The translations under genes and the position numbers were made by a program. Of a stretch of DNA of 64,000 nt, positions 37,120 through 50,009 are shown piece by piece. A model generated the notes under the pieces. The model did no database searches. It saw only the letters and a list, made by a program, of their open reading frames with translations, and was not told the origin of the DNA. Origin of the DNA: Galeopsis tetrahit (lineage: Eukaryota; Streptophyta; Magnoliopsida; Lamiales; Lamiaceae); NCBI GenBank assembly GCA_963675135.1, contig OY776129.1:60451028-60515027 (forward strand), written 5' to 3'. Numbering within the stretch: position 1 is the first letter of the stretch; each line of letters starts with the position of its first letter.

Positions 37120-38333
37120 GTTAGGGCCTCGAGCAAAAATGCAGATGTGTGTTTACTTTTTTAGCTACTGTCTTTATCATGTACTATTTTTAATCTAGGC
37201 CTTTAATACATTGTAATGAAGTAGCTAGACAGAACAATATCATTAAAGGTATTACAAAAATTTGCAGCATTTCTTCTGCATATTGTAGTTGTTTTCTCAT
37301 GCCATGTTTATTTATTCATTCTATCATCACTGATCTTGGACGCCATCTCTGAATTTTGAGCAGGGGACCTTTTCACTTTATTTATAAGTGGACTCCACAA
37401 TGCTCTGTAATACCTTTCAACTCATCTATTTTATACATAAAAAATTAGAGTAATATTTTTAAAAACTCGTAAAAATGAATCATACACACAGTTTGAACGA
37501 TGAGAGTATCATGTAAGATGCATGAGTTGGCCCCATGTACATCGATTACACTTCTGAAAAACTATCAATAGAAAAAAGAAATTATAAAGGAAAGAAAGAA
37601 AAAAAAATTACAGGTGAGTTTTTTTTTTTTTGAGGAAGAATTACAGGTGAGTTGTCCATGCACCAATTGTATTAAAGTTTGTTGGAGATTAGTTTGGAAT
37701 TTGGGTGTTGACCCAACTTTCATCAATTTTAATGTAATGATTCATTAGTTAAAAATGGAGGAAATTTAATTTTTGATCCTATAAGTTTTGAGAGATTTCA
37801 AAATAAATCATTTAAGTTTCAATTTTACAAAATACGTCATTTACCTCTTAATCTTTTAATTTTAATCCTTTTTTACATCAATATTAATCATTTATGTTTT
37901 GAAGGAATTAAAGTTGGCAAACTTGGTGCCATATATATTTAAAAAATGCCACATCATCATGCCACTCTATATATATTTTTAAAAAAATAGAGCTAATAAT
38001 CCAAAATACTCTATACACACTTCATAATTTTAAATACAAAAATAATTTTATATAAAATAATTAAGTAACCCTTATATAAATAAAAGAGAAAATATTTAAA
38101 AAAATAACTTGAAAAAATCTGAAAAAAAAATGTAAATAAATTTTAAAAGTATTTTAAAATCTAACTAAATCTTTAAAAAAATGTAATTAATTTTTTTGAA
38201 AAAATTCTTAGAAAATTAAATAGATTCTGAAATTAAAAAATAAATCATCAAAACAAAATAAAAAAAAATTAAAATATTGAAAAAAAAATAATCAAGATTC
38301 AATTTAGTAGGGTAGATTATAGCTTAAAATATA
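37120..38333. other. Intergenic, nothing recognised
   Basis: AT-rich with no gene or clear repeat ends. The first few hundred bases are probably lipase 3' UTR. Confidence 0.5.
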
Positions 38334-38625
38334 CTCCCTCCGTCCAATTTTATTATGCCCACTTCTCCGGGCACGAGTTTTAATGAATATTGATTAGTTT
38401 ATGTATAAAGTAGATAAGTTGGGGGTATGATGGGATGTTGTGGGTCCATTTATAGATAAAATGATTGTTTATGAATAAAGTAAGTGGCAAAGTGGGTAAA
38501 TAAGTGATGGTAGGAGGGTGGAGATAAAGTAGTATGAATAGTATTGTTTCCAAAAAGGGCATGGGCATAATAAAATTGGACAACCAAAAAAGGAAAGTGA
38601 GAATAATGAAATTGGACGGAGGGAG
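38334..38625. mobile_element. Stowaway-type MITE, 292 bp
   Basis: It starts ctccctccgtccaattttat and ends atgaaattggacggagggag with TA on both sides. The inner ttattatgcccacttct pairs with gggcatgggcataataaaa, so the whole element folds into a long hairpin. Confidence 0.9.
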
Positions 38626-38695
38626 TATATGTGGTTAATTAGACTTAGACTCATGATAGATGTCTTATTGGTTTAAAATAATTTTTTATTTTTTA

Positions 38696-39175
38696 GTTAT
38701 TAGTGACTTACACATTTTAATAATATTGTGTTGCATTTTTAAGTTATAATAACTTACACTTTTTACTAATATTGTGTTGCATTTTTCAGTTATACTCACT
38801 TGCACTTTTTAATAAAATTTATTTTGCACTTTTCAGTTATAGTGACTTACACTTTTTAGTAATATTGTGTTGCATTTTTCAATTTTAAATTACTTACACT
38901 TTTCATTAAAATTGTGTTGCATTTTTCAGTTATACTGACTTGCACTTTTTATTAATATTGTGTTACATTTTTCAGTATTATTGTGTTGAACTTTTTAGTT
39001 ATATTGACTTACATTTTTCATTAATATTGTGTTGCACTTTTCAGTTATACTGACTTGTACGTTTCAGAAATATTGCATTTCACTTTTTAGTTATACTGAC
39101 TTATACTTTTAGTAAATATTGTGTTGCACTTTTCGGTTATATAACTTACATTTTTTAGTAATAGTGTTGCACTTT
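38696..39175 (+). repeat. Minisatellite, about 52-bp unit, about nine copies
   Basis: Diverged head-to-tail units carry gacttacactttttagtaa, then tattgtgttgcatttttcag, then ttatact. Units vary by substitution and truncation, so the array is old. It lies between the lipase and TAA1-like genes and has no coding frame. Confidence 0.85.
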
Positions 39176-39841
39176 TTAAAAGAAATGAGACTATATTTTG
39201 AAACAAACATAAAATGAATATGAAACCATAATTTTAGAACGAAAGAAGTATAGATTATTTGAATTTTTCTTTAACGTTTATTTTTCCCTTATCCATTAAG
39301 TCTCAATTAAATGATAAAGTTATGAATAATGTGTATCCAAATATTTCAATTGTGGATATCAAAAAGTTGTCATTTAATACCCAAAAAGCTCAAAATATAA
39401 TAAATATTATTCTAAAAGCCTTAAAAAGTATGGTCAACTTTAATTTTTTACCCAAATCAATAAAATCCTTTGAATATATAAAATTTATCACTATATTATT
39501 TTTATGGTAAGCTAAAATTATGGGATAAGATAAAAGGATTATTCACTAATAAAGAACAAACTTATCAATACATGAATTTTCTTGATTCCAAAAAAAAAGG
39601 TTAAAACATCATTTATTTGTGATCAGATACATAGATTTTATATTTTAATTTATATTTCACTCTATCTTTTGACATTATATACATACATACAAAAATAAAT
39701 GCATGAAACAGAAATTGAAATAGAAGATCTGCGGTGGTGCCTTTAAATATGGGAGCAAAACAACATTGAAAATTATATCTTAGATTTATCACAAAATAAG
39801 AGCTTTCAAATCACAAAATCTTGCAATTTTTGTTGAAAATA

Positions 39842-42197
39842 ATGACGATCTTAGAAAACAAATTTGAGATCGAAAGCTTAGCAACTTCGCTTGTAGCTTG
39901 TGATGCTGAAAAACACAATCATGAATCCATCATCAACCTTGATCAGTTTGTATCTCTTGTTTCCCCATTTTTCATACAAATTAATCAACGCGTGTGTTTT
40001 ATTTTATAAATTCTATTTGTACATTTTTTAACTTATTTTTTAATGTGCAGAGGTGATCCAACCGTGTTCGAAAAATACTGGAATAATCTTGATCACTTGA
40101 ATTTCACCATTGCTTGTAATCAATCATTGAGCTATTTTGCCAACGCCAATCACATGTGTTGGTATATGATGCCAAAGTTAGAGGAGGAAATAAAGAATCT
40201 ACACAAAATTGTTGGCAATGCAGTGGTCGAAGATCGCTACATTGTGGTTGGGACGGGATCAAGTCAGCTTATTCAAGCAGCACTTTACGCTCTTTCTGAC
40301 ACTGTCAATCAGTCGAATCCGATCCCTGTGGTAGCAGCTGCTCCATACTACTCTGTAAGTTTAAGATTTTAAATTATTTCATTTCGTGCTCCATTATTTT
40401 TAATACATATAATGCATGATATATAGTGTATTAATATTAATGAAAAAATAGATTAAACATCAAAATAAAATAGAAAAACCTCATCCGTATTTTTGAAATA
40501 GAGAGAACACGTCTGGATTTGTTGACGGGTATCTTACAAATAGAATGGGTCTCTTATTACAAAACCATATGTCATTTTTATTACAAAAGTGAATTTAATT
40601 ATCATCCATGTGTATTTTGCAAATAATTTCTTATTTCATTTAGCTACCATATGTGGAGTGTGGCTTTTAAAATTCATGGAGCTGTTTCTTTTCTTAGGAC
40701 AATTTACTTTTATTAATTCCAAACCTTTTTTTTTTTTTCTAAATTCCAGTCGTTGGATTTTTAGTATTTCAAAATTCAATATTCAGTGGAGTGTTAAGTG
40801 AGTTTATATTCATAAAGAAGATAGAAACATTAATTGTTTTATTATATAATGTTATGAGTAATTAAGAAGATAGAAACATCAATTGTTCTATTATTTAATT
40901 TTTAAAAGTTTGTGACTTCTGAACTTTTAATTGATTTTGCTAATTAATTTGTTGTAGACGTATAAAGAGCAAACTGACTTGCTTCAATCAAGGCTTTTCA
41001 AATGGTGGGGTGATGCATATGCCTTTGATAATGATGAACCATACATAGAGATGGTTACTTCACCAAATAACCCCGATGGTTTACTTCGAGAATCCGTAGT
41101 GAATAAAGCTAAAGGCATGGTCATTCACGATCTTGCTTATTATTGGCCACAATACACTGCAATCACTTCTTGTTTAGATCATGACATTATGATGTTCACT
41201 CTCTCAAAAACCACTGGACATGCCGGTTCAAGAATAGGGTACTTTTCTTGACTATTATTGTCTTATTGGACTTATTATTATTTATGAATTATTAATTAAA
41301 TAAATAGGTATGTTTTTTTATATATATAAAATAATTAAGTCTATGTGATTTTTATTTTATAAAAATTAAACCAAAACAAAAAATCGACTGAACTAAACGA
41401 AAATAGTCGATTCGGTTCAAAATTTTAATTTTCTCGATTTTATTTCCACCCCTAATGTCTCTTCGTTTTTGTTTTTGAACTACATGAAGATGGGCTATTA
41501 TTAAGGATGAAAATATAGCCAAGAAGATGGTCAAATTTATGTCTGTGAGTTCGATTGGAGTATCAAAAGAAGCTCAACTCAGGGCGGCGAGTATCCTTCA
41601 AATAATATCTGCAAGTTGCCAAAAGAATGAGGCGCCAAAATTTGACAACTTCTTTGAATACAGTCGCCTTCTCATGGCTGAGAAATGGAACAAATTCAAA
41701 AATGCTCTTGAAAAAAATATGGAGCTCTTGCAATTTCCCGAGTTTCCCTCTCATTATTGCATTTATGCCAAGAAATTTGTTGAAACATATCCAGGTAATT
41801 AAATTTATATTCCGCTTGATTATTATGTGGCATTAATTATTTTTTAAAATGATATGTGTCAATAATCCATAATGTGGAATAATTTGAGAAGATTTGTATC
41901 TTGAAATTGCAATGGAATTCTTTTTTTTTTTTTTTTCTTTTCTTCTGAAAACATGCCTAATGAGTATTGCATTGTCTGATTTGAATAGCCTTTGCCTGGT
42001 TTAAATGCAATGATGGAATCGAGTGTGAGAAAGTGCTGAAGGAACACAAAGTTCTTACGAGGAGTGGAAAACACTTCGGATGTGGGGTCGAGTTTGTAAG
42101 AATGAGCATGGTCGGAAGGGACGGGGAATTTGATGAGTTTGTGAAGAGAATCCCAGCTATAATGGAGGGACTGCGTGCTGCTCAGGGTCAGAACTAA
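39842..42197 (+). CDS. TAA1: L-tryptophan--pyruvate aminotransferase, TAA1-like, 5 exons, 400 aa
   Basis: Exons: 39842-39945, 40051-40354, 40958-41238, 41490-41794, 41989-42197; introns are GT-AG and in frame. The enzyme converts tryptophan to indole-3-pyruvate with PLP, the first step of the main auxin pathway, in the cytosol or at the ER. It aligns from end to end with TAA1/TAR1: GDPTVFEKYW, VVGTGSSQLIQAA, TSPNNPDG, and K220 in FTLSKTTGHAGSRIGW as the PLP lysine. It lacks the N-terminal membrane segment of TAR2 and the EGF domain of true alliinases. An upstream TTG in frame was ignored. A TATA-like tttaaata lies near 39743 and a poly(A) signal aataaa near 42230. A homologue acting on another amino acid is possible. 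Confidence 0.9.
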
Positions 42198-43265
42198 GAT
42201 TTTTTTATCTTAGTTTGTGTTCATTATTAATAAAGATGAGTGGATTTGAGGTTTTTAAATAGCTTCAATTTTTGAGACTGAGGGAGCTAGCTATATGTTA
42301 CTCCGTAGTACCTAGTTTTTATTAATGAATAATTTGGCCTTTTGAATTGAGCCTACTGTTTTGTTTTTCTGATAAATGATGCTTCTACTTTGATGGTTAT
42401 TTAATTGAAGTTCACAAAGTTGGAGATGCACTAAAAAGTCCAAATTACTCCTTCCTTTCCTTCGGTTCAATTTAAATGTCATTTTGTACTTCTCAATGTC
42501 GTTGTCAATTAATTACTAAAATTAATCTTGATATTAGTGATAATCTTTTATTTTTTGACAGAATAGGAGTAGTAATAATCTAAATCTTATCTCCCTAAAA
42601 ACATGCTATACCCACACCACTGATTTGACAAGCTTATAACGAAGTTGTTATGTTGCATCAGTAGCAGATTGAGTCCATGATGAGAATTGAATCTATAATT
42701 AGCTATGATATTTTAATATTTAAGTATATTATATAATTTAATATTTTAAAAAATAGGTTTACCATTTCAATAGATTTTGTATTGCCATTTTTTTTTAATA
42801 TCAGGAGTACTTGGAAAATTGCAAGATTGGTGCCATAACTGAGGAATGAGGATTGTGTGTCACTGTCTACCCAGGACAATTTATTTAATACCAGCAACTC
42901 TCCATATGAGATTTTGTAATGCCAAAAAATTTATCAGGAAATTCTGCTGGAATTTCAAAATTCACTAAGTTTTTCAGATTTTTTTTTGAGATTCCAGCAG
43001 AATTTGTTCTCAAATTGTGCAAAATTAAAATGTATTCATATTGGACCACAAACATCAATTGCTGCTTTAGTTTTAGGAGCAAATTATCTTTCACATTTAA
43101 CGTCACAATACCGTAGACATCGATTTTTCCAACACACTTTTTTTTACCATGCCCATTATATATAGGTTCTTTTGTGTCAACATGTCCGGAAAAATGTATA
43201 GAAATTTAATTTTAAAACTCTAAGCATCTGTCGCATCACATTGTCTCTTGGAACTTCATTTTTTT
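42198..43265. other. Downstream of TAA1-like gene, nothing coding
   Basis: AT-rich. A 13-bp perfect inverted repeat (attctgctggaat at 42941-42953, its complement at 42991-43003) can form a hairpin. No gene supported. Confidence 0.5.
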
Positions 43266-43345
43266 TAGAAGATGTGTAATTGAATTGTCTGATTTGAACA
43301 AGTTTTGTCTGGTTGAAAAGCACTGGTGCCTGGTGGAGTTGATTT
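43266..43345 (+). pseudogene. Possible relic of a second aminotransferase exon
   Basis: attgtctgatttgaa, followed by tttgtctggtt, closely follows the intron 4 acceptor and exon 5 start of the TAA1-like gene (attgtctgatttgaatagcc, then tttgcctggttt at 41971-42002). It is preceded by a similar T-run. The acceptor AG is lost and the frame decays within 80 bases. It may be a trace of a tandem gene duplication. Confidence 0.4.
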
Positions 43346-43448
43346 AGAAACTACAATCGATTTTCAGTGTATGATTTTGAAACGAACCAAGCTCAACTAC
43401 AGTCGATTTTCAGCGTAACGATTTTGAAATGACAATCATATAGTAATA

Positions 43449-43680
43449 CTTCCTTTGTCCTCCAACTATTTGCAAATAGCAGCACCGATTTACAAAGTTA
43501 ATGAAGGAAATTGAATTGAAAGTTAATTAAGAGTGAAAAAATAATGACATACTCCTATAATGTAAATAAATGTGTATTGTGAGGGTAAGAGATTTAACTA
43601 AAATTTTTTTATTTGTGTATGCAAATAATATTGAGACGTTTAATAGAGAAAAGTACGCAAATAATAGTGGGATGGACGAA
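43449..43680. mobile_element. Decayed Stowaway-like MITE
   Basis: The left part reads cttcctttgtcctccaacta and tttgcaaata; the right part reads gcaaataatagtgggatgga. It is an imperfect inverted pair after TA, with the right terminus lost. Confidence 0.4.
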
Positions 43681-43714
43681 TTATAATGAAAGTGATATGT
43701 GACGAATTTTTGAG

Positions 43715-43935
43715 GATAGATATGAATCGATTGATGAGATATGGGAAAGAATTAAGTATAAAGTGGCTTTATGGTCTCTAAGTCATAGTGCTTTTAGAGG
43801 TAATCTTATGTCTGAGGTGTCTAGGAACTGGATCTATGCTTTGTAATTCAATATGTTATCATGAATCATGATAGGGATTTCTCATCCCTATTGATTCAAC
43901 AAAAGTATAAGTTTCTTATATAAAAAAATTAGAAA
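43715..43935 (+). pseudogene. Possible LINE 3' remnant with A-rich tail
   Basis: A short frame reads IDEIWERIKYKVALW, then SHSAFRGN and VSRNW. It is followed by gattcaacaaaagtataagt and an A-run, which recalls the 3' end of plant non-LTR retrotransposons. It is too short to be certain. Confidence 0.3.
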
Positions 43936-44391
43936 TATATCAAAGTAAAATCACAGAAGAAAGGCAATTTAAACAGTACAAGTTTCTTTGATCTCTTTCA
44001 AATTAGATAAAGCAGCATTAAAACGAGATCCCAAGCAGAGCGATTTTCAGCCGGACTGCCAATATATATCTCTTAATAAAGATGTGTATCAAATAAGTAC
44101 AAATTCCAACTAATTTGCACTAGTGTTCGTCCTCTACAAACATGGAACAGTAGATTCAATCCAAAACTTGCATTTTCATTTTTTTTTTAAATAAAAAAAG
44201 GCAAGCAAATGAGCATTTTACCGATAACTAAGACAAATTTCGATGATACAAACAGCAATAGGAAACCAGAAACTTCTAGATGATAGATAAATTGCTCTAC
44301 AGTTACCTCTTCAGGGAGGAGCAAATGATACTCTGTGGGTGATGATCTGAGTGCATCGTTCAAGTATTGTGGCTACGTATTTTAATTTTGA
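43936..44391. other. Convergent gap, probable AP-1 mu 3' UTR
   Basis: No gene seen. The part nearest 44391 is presumably the 3' UTR of the minus-strand AP-1 mu gene. Confidence 0.5.
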
Positions 44392-47300
44392 TCAAATAAG
44401 TCTCAACTCATATTCACCAGCCATTGTTATATATCTCACCCATGGAAGAGCTTGATACCCACTTTTTTCAATGATTTTCAAGTAGCGAACCTGCACATTA
44501 AAATTTCAATCAAAAATGAAGTTGATTAACAACGGACCTCAGAAAAATGGTGAGACATAGCAAGCAACGTGGCCATGTTAAGGGATATCATTGGTTGGAA
44601 AATTAATTTTCTAGCAGAACTATTATTCAATAATAAAACATTATAGGAGAATCCTAATATTGAAATATCAGAAAGCTTATTTTATCTTCATACTAAAGAA
44701 GGATGGGAATAGGGAAATGATACTTGTGCAAATGTGCTTTACAATGCATTTGTGCTTCTGAGTCACATGATATACAGACATATAATAGCATAAAGGCAAC
44801 AACTTCAACCCCTCCTAATATCCAAAATTTCATGAAATTAAAAACATTAATCATGCAAGGTATGCTTATGACTCAGGAGAAAATTGTGGGCATGGTATAT
44901 TGGTATACAAATTGATCGTTGTTATGTTGATTCATCAGGTATAAAAGAACTCTTTAAAGTCCAAAGATTTCTTAAATGAAGATATTGAACCCCAAGAATG
45001 ACAGCAAGCAAGGCTAATCGAGTATGCAGTTGTATTAATTGGTTCACCAAAAAGGAAGCCGCCTTGCTTAAATGCATTAATGAAAGCTCAAAAGCTGAAG
45101 TTGAACACGGTAAGGCAGTTCTAAGTCTTATAATGCTCTCTGAGTGTTCTTGTCCGCACACATTCATATGCTTAGTTTTCTTAGCAACTTTACTATTTTA
45201 TCTTTTCAGATTTAATTATTCTGTAAAAGGAACTAGTATCACAGAAACACGCCAGATGAAGAAACCTAGAACTGCGTGAATATATTAGCACTAGTGCTGA
45301 AATTGCAAAAAAGAGTAAAAATTGATACACACACACATAAATATATTAGCACTAGAACTGTGTGTTTATTTCAAGCTGTACAAAGTTAAAAGGAAAAACT
45401 GAACTTTCTTTTACTACTTTTGCCTCTGCACTTAAATTTCTACAGTTTCCCCCTTATTTTATTTTATATTTTTGAACCCTGCACTTTTATTTTTAATTTG
45501 ACTTTTACCCACTACTCTACTAAATTGAAGGGCAAAAGTTAATAGAAATAAAACTACAGGCGCTAGGTAGCAAAAGTAAAAACAGTAAAAGTGAAAAAAC
45601 TAAGTACAAATACAATGAGCAAAACGTGTATTTTCATAAAATAAGAACATAGCACTTGAGCACAATATCACACAATAACGCTCCTCAATCGCTCTCCATG
45701 AACGGTTTACTTGGATGTCACAAACTTGTATGAAGACCTCAAAAAGATAATACGGGTAATTGTTGCTTATGCAAAATATTAACATGGCATCAAGATGATA
45801 ACACTTAAAAAAACAAAGCCCGTAAACATAAACCTATCTTAGACTCACCTGTATTCCCGAAACAGTGAAATATGGTATTTCAAACTTCACCCGTATAGGA
45901 GCCTTTCTTTCAGGAGCAGAGTCCTCTGATGTGACACTGGGAAGCTTAAACTCTGCTCTTAACATATATTCCTGAAAAGTCAATGAATAAATAAATAAAT
46001 ATATAACAGACCATTAACAGAAAGCATAGGGAATCTATAAGATATAAAAAGAACTCCTACCTTACCACCTGGAAAAGATTTTATTTTCCAAACTAGTGAA
46101 TCGCTTTCGGGAGCATAAGCAGCAGACCCCATTGAAGTACGGACATTTGGATTGGTAGCATCAGGTGGAACGGGTAAGTCAATTTCAACATTGGTTGCAG
46201 TGCTGAAGTTCAGATCAAATCAGGAATAAATTTAAGATCGTAAATTACTGATTAGATAGCTGAAAAATAAAGAGACCATGTGTAAATATTGACAACAGAA
46301 GCAGGTAATATACCTACGCTCCTTGAACTGGCTCCTGGCTTTTACCATAATTTCTATGCGGCTCCTAGAGTGCCTTTCCACTTGTGCTTCAACCCATATT
46401 AGAGGTTTTACCTGAAAGAAGACAAGAACTCAATTCTTCGAGTCACTGAACAAAGAGATAAAATAACGAGACTCAAAATTCTAATCTCCTTCCCAGAATT
46501 GGTGAAAGAATCCAGAAAACTGGAAATATTTTTCTACAAAAAAATTTCCACGAGATTTCTCATTTGGTTTAAATTCAATGTTGTTTGTGATGAATAAATT
46601 GCATTTGAAAATTCACACTTTGAAGGGTGTATTTGATTCTAAATTAGATAAGTCCAAGCAGTTTTTAAAGGGGGGAAAAATCTAAATCCCAGATATATAA
46701 ACCAACCTGAGTGCTGAGCCTGTAAGTCATGAGATCAAAAGATCCATCAGGAGGTATGAAAGAAATGGTTCTGTCATTCTCAAAACGAGTTAAGCGCACA
46801 CACCTAAATCAATAACCAGAAGCCAAAACAAGTAAGATCTAAGAAGGCAAGCCTATTGACAAAATCATATGCTTAGACTTATATATTCACACTCTGGTTT
46901 CTATATTTTCAGAGAGATTTATTTCAGGATATACAACAGAAAACATTTTTTTAGCCTATAAACAGCATACACATGGAAAGGCTCCTCATGCATACTAGAC
47001 CTTCGGTGAATCACATTTTTTTCATTCTTCATAGATCAAATAGCAATCACACATGTAACAAAATCAGAAACCTAAATTACATACTGATGAAACTTGATGT
47101 CATCCAGATCAATGGCTTTTCCCTTAGTAGCTCGCCCTTGTGCCTCGAGCAAAACTCTATCATTTAGTCCAAGCTTACACTCGGGCATACCACTGTAATT
47201 GATAGAGTATTATGAGTGATCTCATCAAAGCTATTATCAAATTTTACAAATGCATCAAACTGAAATATTCTTGCAAATTAAAAAGACCACTTTCTTTCAG

Positions 47301-49679
47301 CTAGGTTTTGAGGTTAAGTGCAATAAGAAGGTAAATAAGGGACATCAGCTGGTACAATAACAGAAAGCAAACACAAATGTACATTTTAGCACGTGAAGAC
47401 AAGGCATGTGGTAAGCATTGTGGCTCATATCAGAGGCACTTACACACATACATACACCATATGATTTTGAGAACAGTAAGTATGGCATGCAAACAATTGC
47501 AACTAACCATAAACTCTTCAAATATGTAAGTATAACTCAAGCATCAATACTTTCTACATGATTTTATTGATTACAGCCCATATTCTTCTATCCAACACCA
47601 AGAGAGAGAGAAAAGGCTAACATTATATCAAAAGCATGACCACAAGAACAGGACCTTTTGTTTGATGGCCACCTGTGCTTAGACAGCGAGAGCGAATGAA
47701 TGTATTTTGAGATTATAAACAAGAAAGTCATTTTTTTAGGTGTATCATCATATCAACGGTCAAGAAAAAGGCACAATACAGACAACGACTTCTAAACAAA
47801 GTCATTAGACATTAATGTAATTCTCTCCTGCGAACATACACATTTAAAAAATCAAAAGAACAAAACCTTCCAAATTTTGCCCTGGTGTTAAAGAACATAA
47901 TGCATAGAAATACTAAAATACATGAGAACGAACCTTAAATATGTTCGCATCTTTAGTGCTCCGACGACATCTGACCTAATAATTTGGCCATTACTATTAA
48001 CTAGTATATTGACACTCTCCACAACATCAAGAAATACCTGGACCACCAACAAAAGTCACATAATCTGGTGTTTTAAGAAATAAAGCACACGGCACATTAG
48101 AAAAAACTCACTTCATTCTTTTTGTAACGTATCCCTTCACTGCGCCAAGACACTGCATTTGTGACAGCCATTGGAGGCCTCTGTGTCACCTCCATTCTGT
48201 AAGCATCAGTCTTTATGAACTCACTAAGAATCTTTGCTTCAGTGTATTGTGGGTAGCCAAAGTCCATGATTTCGTCGAGTAACTCATACTAATGATATCA
48301 GACAAAAAATGTTAAATTCTCTGGTCAAATTTGTGGTCCAAATAAGTCGAGAGAAAAGGAAAATGAATTCCCATACCACTACAACAAAATTATCCCTAAG
48401 TGATTCCTCTTCTAACTCTTCAAAGTAATGTTTAAAGACCTGTTAGAAAATTGTAAACAGTTTTAAAAAATTAACAGGAATGGTGCACTGGGTTATAGAC
48501 AATTTATCTTGAAAGAATGGGTGTCTGATTACCAATAACGCTTACATCAACTACTCGGTGTAGGAATAGAAGAAGGCTAGCAGCATTGCAGTTCTGCCGT
48601 GACGCAGTCATAAGATATACATTGTTGTGCTGTATAAACATATATGTAACACCATTCTCACATACAACAGGATCCTGAGAGTCTGGATCACCCTAGATCG
48701 TTTTAAATTGAAAATCCATCAGTTGTCTGGTCCATTTAGGCTAAGATAGTCAAAATAAGAATATGCACTCATCAATTGAAGTTAACAAATTGAGCTCAGA
48801 AAATAAATTAAATCAAACAAACAGAAACAAAGCCATTTAGAGTAGGTAATACCTTTTCTCACAGGGACTCATTTGTCTAGAAGAAGAAGATTTTAGGATA
48901 AAAATGATATCTTTAAGAAGGAAAAAAATGATGATGATGATAACTAAAAGAGGCTCGTACAGAATTAGCACAAAACAGTGCGAGGAGTCACTCCCAGTCG
49001 GAGTAATTTCTCGCACCAAGATATGACCGGTTGTATGGGAAACAAAATATCAATTGCTTATTCTCTTTGTTCACATTCTCTTTTTTATTCAAGTGGCCAG
49101 TTCCCTTCTTCCAAGGGCAAAAGAACAACGTAAAAGATTTTGTTTGATCAAAGTTTCAGCAACCATTAGAATTTAGGCATAATCATATCCAACTTAAACC
49201 ATTATTCAACCCCGAGTACATATTTTCATACAGTTCAACTAAACTGATAAAATCAGCATTTAACTAATATCACTCATTTTTTAGATTACAACATAAGTAT
49301 CTCAATATGAAGAAAGGATAAAATCATCAGACGAAATCAATTAGATCAGATCAAGCTAAAAATTTGCAGGAAAAAAAATATCTAATTTATCTCACTACCA
49401 TTGTAAAAGAACGAAATCATGAATTGCTCTTCGCATTTGAAAGCATCTACTACATAGCAATGTCAATGGAAAATACAGCCATAAACGAGCAAAGAAACAT
49501 CCAATCCTATCGCAAACCAGTATTCACTACACATCACACAGAAATCTCACCTCTTTCTCCATGAGTTTAGCGAAGAATCGTTCAGCTTGGACGGCGGAGA
49601 CATCTCCACGGTAGTCTCTCCAGACCAGAACCCTACCCTTAATGTCCAGTAGGAACAGCGCCGACGCTGCTCCCGCCAT
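44392..49679 (-). CDS. AP1M2: AP-1 complex subunit mu, 11 exons, 428 aa
   Basis: Exons from 5' to 3' (minus): 49679-49551, 48692-48546, 48439-48377, 48288-48112, 48037-47934, 47192-47085, 46803-46707, 46411-46314, 46202-46061, 45971-45849, 44490-44392; all GT-AG and in frame. The product is the medium chain of the AP-1 clathrin adaptor, which selects Tyr-based cargo at the trans-Golgi network. The N-terminal longin-like half runs MAGAASALFLLDIKGRVLVW to about residue 140. The mu homology domain follows, with WRSEGI, MRTYLSGMPECKLGLND, FIPPDGSFDLMTYRLS and the C-terminal WVRYITMAGEYELRLI. Length equals Arabidopsis AP1M. The 858-bp first intron and 1.36-kb last intron contain no recognised element. 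It looks fully functional. Confidence 0.97.
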
Positions 49680-49936
49680 TTCCCCTCTGAATTAATTGAT
49701 TTTCAGTTCCTTCGATTCGAATTGCATATGGAAGTTATAGATCACGAGTTGATGCAATTGATGGATATGAGATCCAGTAACGATCCGGTAATTGTATAGA
49801 AACTGATCTATGAACAATCATTCGCATCACACTGCAGATTTCGAGAGAATATGATCTTTCATCATCTTTCAGCTGAAACATGAACAAAAGGTTGAAATTT
49901 CTGATCGGTCGAGTCAGACTCAGATCGGATGGCCAC

Positions 49937-49988
49937 GGTTTATGGCCCATTTGTTTTGGGCTTCACTTGACCAATTTTAAGGCCCAAC
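49937..49988 (-). promoter_or_regulatory. Site II-type GGCCCA cluster upstream of AP-1 mu
   Basis: Three GGCCCA/TGGGC(C/T) motifs (ggcccat near 49946, tgggctt near 49957, ggcccaac near 49982) lie 260-310 bp before the ATG. Such elements are typical of TCP-regulated housekeeping genes. The Mutator-like copy starts only 20 bases beyond. Confidence 0.45.
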
Positions 49989-50009
49989 TAAAAGGTGTGC
50001 TTTTTATTT

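Noticed and set aside
41380..41456. Possible MITE end (cacccctaatg) in TAA1-like intron 3
   Set aside because: Only one end is seen; no inverted partner or duplication.
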